This document shows positions 23,101-31,342 of a stretch of 31,342 nt of DNA, piece by piece (positions within the stretch are counted from its first letter, which is position 1; each line of letters opens with the position of its first letter). Source of the stretch: Trichoplax sp. H2 (Eukaryota > Placozoa > Uniplacotomia > Trichoplacea). Made by a program: the position numbers and the translations under genes. The notes beneath the pieces are model-generated. The model saw only the letters and a program-made list of their open reading frames with translations, was not told the origin of the DNA and searched no databases. Where the stretch lies: contig NOWV01000376.1 in the NCBI GenBank assembly GCA_003344405.1, positions 1 to 31,342 on the forward strand, in the 5' to 3' direction.

Positions 23101-26100
23101 TAATTCAAATAGTAAAACTTAGACATTCAACTCGTGAATTATAACCTAGATTACAAAAAAGTGAAATATTTTTGTTGCACATCATAATTGTCTTAGTCCA
23201 AAATATCGTTAAAATTCGTTGCTTACTTTGTGGCTTTAGCCAGCGCTCAATATCAGTGATAGTCACCCTAACTGATATGATCTATATAATTTTTCAAAGT
23301 CTAGAGATAACGTAGGATTATAAAAGTTAAGATAGTTCTGTTATTACTCATTCTATTATCAGCTGGTGACTAGAACGAAGAAGGTGTTCGTTGGCGGAAT
23401 TGCTACCAATACCACGACAGAAGATATTACAAAGTATTTTGAAACTTTTGGCCAGGTAAATTAAAAAATTTATGCTCAGCAACTTGATGTCTTAATATGT
23501 TTTTTTCTATTTTATTGAAAGGAGGATATCGTCTAATGAGTTAGTTGTTATAACTTGAATTTATATTGAATTTACTTAGAGTTTGCAATTCGCTTTTCAT
23601 TTGCTCCAATAATAATAGCGTTTTGTCATTGAGTACTTTTTCTCGACTATAAAAAACGAGTATCAAATGATGATATTTAATATAAATTTTACGGGATATT
23701 CGAGGGGCTGGGATAAGTACACTATATCCAATTATATTTGATATTGTAAAGCATAATTGATATGTCATTAAATCGCATATACGATAATATTCGATCTTTC
23801 TGCTCGTTATAACGCTATAATCACTACCACAGTACATAATAACATGCAATGTATGTATGCAAATACGTAGTAATGACTCATTTTCTATCTTCTAGTATTA
23901 ATTACTACTGATATTTAGATAATTTATAAGATAAATAGTGTTCAGTTGATTTACTAATATGAAATTAGCCATCTGTTTAGTTCTGCTTTTAAATTTGTTT
24001 CGGTATTTTCAGAAAGTGGTACATCATTTAGTAAGCAATCCATTCGTACTTTATCCAATTTACTCTATCAAAGTATATCTAAAGTGAAAAATAAATTACA
24101 GAGTAAAATAATCGACTTCATTTTATGCTGGAATAAAAAACTCCCTAAATCAACTGGTATTAGACAAATGGTACATAAAAAATAAGATTGTAATCTTAGA
24201 CACTCATGTGACAATACCAACGTTATGAATACAGCAATATTGACTTGCAAAGTGTCATACAGCTACGAATTAAGATTTTCTGTAAATTATAAACCAAGAA
24301 AGTAACTTATTATCCGTTATTTCTGGATAATTCAACGTCCATGCTTTCAGTCATATACTTCGTAGGTTCCTGTGGTGTGATCAATGAATAATTTTATTCC
24401 ACAGTTTAATAATAATGAATATTTAGCGCTGAACCGATTTGAACTAAAACAAATAGTAATATATCCCTGGGATTTTGTAGATATTTGAATTCAGGATAAA
24501 ATAAAATTTTATCTGTATAGTGACTTATTACAAAATTTTTAATATAATACTATTGAGATTTCGTTTAATTTATCCGCGTAATGTAATAGAGTTATTAATC
24601 AACAATTTCCCAAATGGGCCTGTATAGTTAGGATTGCTTTTATTTTGATTGACAGAGAACATATCTATGGCTATTTCTATGACCCATATATTCAACTTGA
24701 AATAAAATAATTATGAGCTCAATAATACGTCAGTAATAATAAATTTAATTCCTTTCTAAATGCTAAATACTCCTTTCTTGATCATGGATAAACAATAGAT
24801 AGAGGATGCTATGCTGATGTTCGACAAATCAACTCAAAGACATCGAGGTACGGTTTGAAGTCAATGAGTTACTAAAAGAACTTATTACAATCGTTTGCTT
24901 GTATAAAGGGCAGTGGAGATTTCCATTAGGTCTAAATTTACACAAGATTTAATCGAATTTTCGTTACTTTTTTTTACGGCCAAATCAATCATTAAGGCTT
25001 CGGATTCGTAATATTTGAATCGGAAGATTCTGCTGATAAGGCTTGCGAAGTTCATTTCCACGAAATCAACAATAAAAAAGTAAAATAGCACAACTAAACT
25101 GTTTAGAAATTTTACTTGACTCAATAATTATAATGCATAATTTTATCAATGATGCTCCAACTAAATTTAATTTCATAGGTTGAAGTCAAGAAAGCACAAC
25201 CTAAAGAAGTCATGCATTCCCAGACTAGTGGAACAAAGGGTCATCTCAAAACTAATCACAATCGTGGAATTCGTAAGTTATCATGTAGTTCTTATACCAT
25301 ATCTGCACCGTATGTAGAAATTTAATATCAGCCTGTTATGTAACAGCTATAGTCTTTAAAGATAATTTATTAACAAAACTCTATAATTAAAATAGCGAAT
25401 TACGCTTCTTATGGTGGGTTTGGTCGTGGTTACCCAGGTTTTGGCCCTGGATTTGCAGGATTCCCGTTTGCTGGTTGGACTAGTTTTATCTTTGCCAATT
25501 TAGAGGTGATTATTTCCTAACGATCATCATTGGATGTTAATTGTTTGCATAGGCTATAACGCTGCAGCTGTTGCTGCTTACAACGGTCGAGGCCGAGGTG
25601 GAAGGGGCAGACCTTTTATGAATCCATTTGGTCCTGGAACTCATGGTACAGTAGTAACGCAATAATTTCTCTACGAAGATGATAGATTGACAAGATTGAT
25701 ATGCTTATACGTCTATAGTATATAAATATATAACGGTAGAAATATCTTAATGTAACTATTACGATCACAGGCTTTCCTGGCTATCCGGGGGGATTCGTAG
25801 GTACAGATCAACGAAGAACTTCTGCTAACGCATATTATCACGAATATCCTATTGGTGGTAGTAATATGAGAGGTGGTCCACGCAATGATGCCAGCCCTAT
25901 CCATCAGGCTGATTATGGTACTGAAATATTAATTTGACGCCACACTAATAATTTTTGTAAAATACCTTTATTCTAAAAGATATCACTGATTAGATTTGAG
26001 ATTATTTTTAAAATGCCTCTTTTACCTACGATAGGATTAATGAATAGTTATGGAGCACCACAAGGATATGGACCACCAACTTCACCTGGAGCACGAGGCT

Positions 26101-26341
26101 ACGGACAAACTACTAGTCCTGGACCAGTGGTTGAAGCCAATAATTCATATGGTCAAGCTTCAAATAAGTCGCAACCGGCTGGTAATGGATCTATTACATA
26201 TAATCCAATGCCTTCAGCTTCGAATCAGCAACCTGGAGCTGGCTATCATCCTTCAACATTGACAGTAAGTACACACCTAGATAATATTGTTAACGTTGAT
26301 TAATGGACTTGTTTCAGTTACACTACGGTACAGGACGGTAA
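17111..26341 (+). CDS. MSI: Musashi-type RNA-binding protein, two RRMs, 14 exons
   Basis: Exons: 17111-17325, 17937-17977, 18712-18793, 20216-20300, 22930-22971, 23363-23455, 24799-24847, 24997-25079, 25179-25272, 25396-25473, 25553-25645, 25771-25917, 26035-26264, 26318-26341. All phases agree and give 451 residues. The N-terminal 70 residues are Gln/Ser/Thr-rich. RRM1 has RNP2 KMFIGGLS (73-80) and RNP1 RGFGFVTF (113-120). RRM2 has [11 protein letters not shown] (157-167) and RGFGFVIF (202-209), then [12 protein letters not shown]. The VTRTKK linker, VHFHEINNK and KKAQPKEVM point to Musashi rather than DAZAP1 or hnRNP A/B. The tail is Gly/Tyr/Pro-rich with [11 protein letters not shown] and ends in YGTGR. 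Musashi proteins bind UAG-containing 3' UTR sites in the cytoplasm and control translation in stem and neural progenitor cells. The donor of exon 10 (GTTGGA) is weak but required by phase. Introns 1-6 are long (391-2629 bp) and later ones short (53-149 bp). Confidence 0.93.
18794..20215 (+). other. Musashi intron 3
   Basis: 1.4-kb intron inside RRM1, between the RSR end of exon 3 and the GFGF motif of exon 4. I found no nested gene; the small minus-strand open frame at 19943-20125 looks like chance. Confidence 0.7.
20301..22929 (+). other. Musashi intron 4, the largest
   Basis: 2.6-kb intron near the end of RRM1. No nested gene, RNA gene or long repeat was recognised. Its size relative to the downstream introns makes it a place where regulatory sequence could sit, but nothing in the bases shows this. 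Confidence 0.7.
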
Positions 26342-27067
26342 CTACTGTATAGCTATTACTGATTATTATATCCATTGATTTTGTCTATTTACAGAGAGGA
26401 TAAAGCTATAGTAAAATATTTCAAATTACGGTTATTGCAACACTCCAAGATGACCGTTGATAATACAATTGAAGAAGCAAAAATAGTAACAGAGTAAATA
26501 CTCAATTTTAAAAGAAATTTTCCTCCTTTGTAAAGAAACAACATTAGAAGGTTTTGTGTAATAAGTTTTGGGCGGCAAATATGAACGAGCAAGTAATCAA
26601 TCACTTGAGATCCCAATTTAGTTGTGTTAGTGGCTTCCAATTTCATCTATATTTCTCTATTAGACATTAATTTGTTGGCTTAAACGTTTAGATCGGATCG
26701 TATTTGGTATAAAACTCTATTTTGTGAGGTTAACATGATTATTTCATTGTATGGAGTTGATACGTGTACAATGATAATTAATTCTACTGATTTTTGGTAC
26801 TTTTTTTGTCGCGCACTTATAGAGTAAAAGTAGATGTAAAATAATTAGCTTATAAACTACCGTGATTGATTATTGTAATTTTTACTCAGCCAGTTACTAG
26901 ATAAATGCCTTTTTTTTTAACATGATAGCAGCATGGATTAATTACTACAGTAATTACTTTTCCTATCCCAATTATTATTTGTCTAATGTGTCTTACAGAA
27001 TCAACTTGTCGCCCCTTACTTAAAAATTTTATTAATCAGCAACTTGGATTATCTTGCTTTGATTTTT

Positions 27068-27511
27068 CTTCTTTCAGCCAACAATAATTTTCCATATATC
27101 TTCTGCACATTTCCTATGTTCTTTTAACCAATACAAGATATCGTCATTTTCGATGATTCTGTTTGCAATAGTTGAATGATCTTAAAAGCATGACAAATAT
27201 AAGATTGCATCAATAACAACAGCTAATGCTTGTACGAGTATGGCATATTCTGATGGAAATATGTCGTATGTGACAATATTGATTGGACCGGAATCTTATT
27301 TACGATCATGTCTTGAATCAGTCCAATTTATCGTATTATTCGTTAATTGGCAGTTTATTTTTTAACTGTGGTTGAAGAATTATTTCATCAAAAAAATTAA
27401 TTCAATTCTGCGTTTGTCATTTGGAATGGAGTAATTTGCAATCAGTGTTCTATCATTTTCCATAAAGCTTATTAAAATCATAAATTGTACGAAACTTTCA
27501 CGTTCTTGCAT
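27068..27511 (-). pseudogene. Possible decayed coding sequence, minus strand
   Basis: Three protein-like stretches run on the minus strand. One is a 43-codon frame at 27380-27511 beginning MQERESFVQFMI. A second, near 27190-27275, contains IFPSEYAILVQAL. A third, near 27070-27180, contains WLKEHRKCAEDIW; the last two are in one frame broken by a TAA. Composition is far more protein-like than the surroundings, yet stops interrupt it and no family is recognised. It could be a pseudogene or, less likely, small exons of an unmodelled gene. Confidence 0.25.
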
Positions 27512-28851
27512 GACTGCTTACAAACTGAAACCAAGGCTTCGATGTGGTATCGTACTTATTTCTGTTGATTAGCACAAGTAACAGGACCGATAATTGTTTT
27601 ATGGCTGGCATTACTGCTTTATAGCGCTTATAACGGTTCTTTAAGTACACTAATAGAGCAGTTAAAAGGCATCAGTTTTCACATTTATTTCGTAATGTTT
27701 AAGGTCATGTCATCCTCTTGCTGCATCTGTAACTCTGCAGCTATACAGTACCATGAAAGTATGTATCCTAGGAGTACCTATTGAAATTTTATTACTATTT
27801 CGGTAGATTAATTATTAATTTGATTCAGCCATTGTTAGTGAAAGTTAGCAATATGATTGATTGTAACGAATTATGCTTAGCAGTATAAAAATACAGTTAT
27901 ATATTCACGCTCCATAAAGTGCATTGTTATGATAGTTGAGATGATATTATGCATGTAGAATTTACATCTTCTCGGCCTTTCATTGGAAGATATTAATAGG
28001 TGCAAATGACAAACCTACATCCATAAACTTCTTAAATTGTCCCCTGACAATAAGCAGTGTGGTGTTATCACAATCAGAAATTTTTGAGATCTTTTGCCTC
28101 GGTGTTGAGTTTACTGAGTCGGGAATATTGATTATTATAAGTTAATCAATTACTTATTATTGATCAAACAAACAACTGCATTACTTCATACCTAAAGTCG
28201 ATCTTTACTATTTAACCGGATTTTCTTAAAATATGATCCGAACAATGAATTAGATTTAACTACTAGATGATTTATTTTACCGATTTCTTAGCGCAGTTTT
28301 CGACAATTAACCTAAAGGTAAGCTCCTTCAGTCCAATAAACGATAAATAGCCGCACCCAGTAATACAGTGCACTCTTACTTTCGTGTAGGGCCACATAGG
28401 CCTACTTTATAGCAAGAGGTGATCTTATTTGAAATTAATAATTTGTAATTAATTGATCACTACTTTTCGTGGTTAATGACTAGTAAGGTATTTATTATTA
28501 CTAATGTTTGTAACTTTTTCATCAACTACAAATATAAGGCCATACGCGTATCGTTTTGATAAAATCTATCTATAAAGTGAGTAACAATTCCAGATAAATA
28601 AATTTCAAGAATGATGCTTCCTTGGTAAATATTTGTTAGCGGTTTAAAAATTTTAAAATATGCATCATTTATGAAGTAACAGTACTGTGTAAAGTCTAGT
28701 GGTGACATTAATATATTAATCTTGCGTAATATCGCCTTTGAAATCGATATACTTTCTTTTATTGAAGATATTCGCACGTATGTACAACTACATCAACTGT
28801 GATTTTATTCAAAAAAAGAACTTAAAGTGTAATAAGCAAGTGTGAGATGTC

Positions 28852-28857
28852 TTTATT
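28852..28857 (-). terminator. Candidate poly(A) signal of the nucleoside hydrolase gene
   Basis: AATAAA on the minus strand about 320 bp past the stop codon at 29175. Suggestive only. Confidence 0.3.
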
Positions 28858-29174
28858 TTGTCACTGGAGCGTATTCGAAGTGTATGCTTTTTGTAATAAG
28901 AAAATAGATAAATTAACCACAATGGGTATCACTGCGAAATGTACTGAATCGAACTTGTACGTAAATTAGCTGTCAAAGACGCTCTTCTTTATCTAATCTA
29001 CTATATAACTCTTTTAATACAAAAGAATCAGACAACATTAGCTCAGTGATGACAAAGTCTATCATTTAGTGATTATTGTATCAATATTTTACGCAATATT
29101 AGATTTACTAATATGCACTTAAAGTTAATTTAGAGTAATATTTAAGGCACAAGACTGGTACTGAAAGTACTGAC

Positions 29175-30780
29175 TCATAAAGTCGAATTCCACATCATTT
29201 CCTTAAATTTTTTCAAGTTAATTTGGGTTATTACTTGGATAAGTGATCGATTTGAACGATTATCCCAGTCAATAACAACCTGGCCTTTGGTTAATCTTCC
29301 ATCTGTTTCAACACTGGCCGCAACTTCTACATAGTCCTTTACTATTGTTGGATCTAACACAGTTGCTACCGCGACGGCATCACTTGATGTATATCCTTTA
29401 GGAGATTCGTTTCTCCAATTGTCTAGGACATTAGCCAGTATATTGCGAGTAAATTGACTTTTTTTGGTCCCTTGACAAAACCATTTCTTTGTAACCCAAT
29501 CCCAGGGTAGATAGCTAGCTAAAGCACTTTCCCAAGGTACAATACGGGTGGTGCAGACATCAGGAAATGTTTCTAGGACAACGTTTGCAGCTTCCGGATC
29601 GGCATAAAAGTTGAATTCAGCGGCCGTGGTAATGTTACCCTTACCTAAAAGAAATACTGTAGATAAGTACTAACAAGATTTTTTTTGGTGTTAGATCATT
29701 TAATTTAATAATGTAACATCACGGTCATATTTACTTAACTTTACTCCGACTGTCCATGCAAGAACAGTCGAAGCACATAGTAATCACTATGTACTTTGCT
29801 ATCCGAAAGTTGGAAACGCAAATAAACACGCCGTACGTACAATAGCGATTGTGATGATACTGTATTGCACACCCGTATACGAGCTCGTACATGTACAATA
29901 ATTTAGTATTAATTAATAGATTGATAATTGACAGCCCTAACATATTGTAGACATAATATAATGTATTGGATTTGACAATACAGTACAGTATATTGGAGCT
30001 ACCATTGGGCATTGGCAGATATTATTTCTAACAAGGGTAATCCACGCATTAGTCTTAAGGCAGAAACAATTCATGATCAGTAGGTCCAAAACGTCATTAG
30101 GGCTTCTTAATTACAGTAATGATCACGAAATATTCAATTTCAAGGGGCTGACGTTATATTAATAGCATACCTTGATAATTTCCTCCCATTATGGTCAAGT
30201 CTTTGACTTTACTCGGAAATGTGGGATCAAGTCTGCATGCTAAGGCAAGGTTAGTCAGTGGTCCAATCATAATCAAACTTACTTTATTCCTATTCTGATT
30301 AATTAAATTGATCATAGCATGGACGGCATGGTCTTCTCGTAGTACTTTGTCTTTCCATTCTGGGTTATCATTCCTTTTTTTGATATCACCTAATCCGTCG
30401 GTCCCGTGAAAAGGAGGCGCATGGACGTGTTGTGTAACCAATGGATGATCAGCTCCTGCGAAGACTGGAATATCGTCGCGCTCGCAAATTTCCAGAACGT
30501 AGGCTACATTCTTTACAACTTGGTCGACTCTGATATTACCGTTAACACATGTTATACCCAACAATTTCGATGTACGAAATGCGGATAATGCAAGTATAAT
30601 TGCATTTGCATCATCAATACCACAATCGACATCCATGAGTAAAAGATTTTCACTTTGTTTATTCTCTGCAATATTCGAATATTTAGCGTGGGCCAATGTT
30701 GACAATGTCTGCTGAACATTACAATATCGGCTAACAACTCTTTTGCTTAGAAGATTACCAAAACATCGCATAAAAGACAT
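29175..30780 (-). CDS. Inosine-uridine preferring nucleoside hydrolase family protein, 2 exons
   Basis: Exon 1 is 30780-30171 and exon 2 is 29644-29175, joined at a split Gly codon; the product is 359 residues. The family hydrolyses the N-glycosidic bond of ribonucleosides to give base and ribose, using a bound calcium ion. Diagnostic motifs: the N-terminal Asp cluster DVDCGIDDA (50-58), VNGN (79-82), FHGTDGLGD (124-132), GPLTNLA (about 173-179), IMGGNYQGKGN across the splice, and AEFNFYADPEAA (212-223) with the distal metal and ribose residues. DAVAVA..LDP near the C-terminus also fits. The first residue after the second Asp of the cluster is Cys where Pro is usual. Residues 1-30 precede the domain and are basic and hydroxylated (several Arg, no acid), so mitochondrial import is possible. 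The intron (29645-30170, 526 bp) contains one short TACAG-type string near 29980. Substrate preference cannot be read from sequence. Confidence 0.93.
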
Positions 30781-30982
30781 CCTGAGATCTACTGTACATT
30801 ATTAGTTGATTATATTATGTGATTTTTTTATGGTTATTAACCTCATAAGAGATGTCGGTAGTGAGGCGACGGGTCTGCTAGTGTCATATAGCTTAACAAT
30901 AATATAAACGTTTAGTTGAGGGATAAACGTTATTAATTTCAGGGATAAATGTTATTAATCCATTCTAAATTTGACACCGTAG

Positions 30983-31228
30983 TGTACAGTACAGTACAGG
31001 TGATGCAGCACCTGAATGTACAGTACAGTACAGTACAATACTGTACATAGCGAGAGCTAGTGGACACTGTCCAATATTATACAGTACAGTACAGTACTGT
31101 ACAGTATTACACGGTGCATCTACTGTACAGTACAGTACCGTACAGTACGATGCACAGTACTGTAAGTACTGTACACTGTACAGTATATACAGTACTGTAG
31201 GCTTTGTATTGTACAGTACTGTACTGTG
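30983..31228. repeat. Switching pentamer array between the two nucleoside hydrolase genes
   Basis: The densest array in the window: runs of TACAG flip to TACTG many times, giving long palindromes such as ACAGTACTGTACAGTA. It fills most of the 490 bp between divergent start codons at 30780 and 31271. It also contains a separate hairpin, CAGGTG-ATGCAG-CACCTG (30997-31014). Confidence 0.85.
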
Positions 31229-31270
31229 ATTGAATTTTAGAAGGAGCAGTTTGGCATTTGAACTAAAAAG

Positions 31271-31342
31271 ATGTCAGAAATTGAATCATTGATTGCTGGA
31301 AAAACTTCGCTCTTGGATACCGATGCCGGTATTGATGATGCT
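31271..31342 (+). CDS. Second nucleoside hydrolase, 5' end only (cut by window edge)
   Basis: Only the first 24 codons are present. They start MSEIESL and reach LLDTDAGIDDA, the same metal-binding Asp cluster as in the neighbouring minus-strand hydrolase (LLMDVDCGIDDA), with the same spacing. No N-terminal extension precedes the domain, so unlike its neighbour this paralogue is expected in the cytosol. The start is the first ATG, about 40 bp after the pentamer array. Head-to-head placement suggests an inverted local duplication followed by divergence. Confidence 0.85.
   Translation, partial: MSEIESLIAGKTSLLDTDAGIDDA

Larger units (their letters stand above)
26342..29174. other. Musashi 3' flank and intergenic region
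   Basis: No intact gene. The left part should include the Musashi 3' UTR; I did not find a convincing AATAAA on the plus strand near the stop codon. Minus-strand coding-like remnants lie at about 27068-27511 (listed separately). The minus-strand frames at 26389-26646 and 28526-28777 look like chance. Confidence 0.5.

Noticed and set aside
1-31342. CRISPR array, operon, phage or bacterial defence system
   Set aside because: The window is intron-containing animal DNA; the repeats are satellites and LTR-like elements, without spacer structure or cas-type genes.

Overview
The window is AT-rich nuclear DNA from an animal, probably an early-branching one. A placozoan such as Trichoplax is my best guess: the protein families are metazoan, the introns are many and mostly short, and the genes are compact. 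The species is an inference and I could not test it. Coding sequence is cut by GT-AG introns. I rebuilt exon chains by hand, requiring every splice phase to agree; for TRMT44, Musashi and the nucleoside hydrolase this gives uninterrupted proteins.

Layout. (1) 168-434, minus: a single-exon MOZART2 (MZT2) homologue. (2) 856-4740, plus: a 12-exon TRMT44 homologue (tRNA Um44 methyltransferase), divergent from MZT2. (3) 5166-6350: a block present twice on either side of a 20-N gap, most likely two unmerged haplotypes. (4) about 6506-8829, plus: a multi-exon, many-pass membrane protein that I could not identify. (5) 8830-17110: a gene-poor stretch with LTR-like dispersed repeats, one carrying a nested insertion, and decayed coding-like sequence on the minus strand. 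(6) 17111-26341, plus: a 14-exon Musashi-type RNA-binding protein with two RRMs. (7) 26342-29174: no intact gene, but coding-like remnants on the minus strand. (8) 29175-30780, minus: a two-exon nucleoside hydrolase. (9) 31271 to the window end, plus: the first 24 codons of a second nucleoside hydrolase, head-to-head with the first.

The most distinctive non-coding feature is a pentamer repeat, (TACAG)n/(TACTG)n, that keeps switching orientation and so makes long palindromes. Dense arrays sit in both divergent intergenic regions (MZT2/TRMT44 and the two hydrolases) and upstream of the membrane-protein gene. The two haplotype copies differ in array sequence.

The genes do not form one pathway: spindle/gamma-tubulin organisation, tRNA modification, translational control and nucleoside salvage lie side by side, as expected for animal gene order. 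I saw no clear new multi-gene system. The best leads are the switching pentamer arrays, the nested LTR-like insertion and the unidentified membrane protein.
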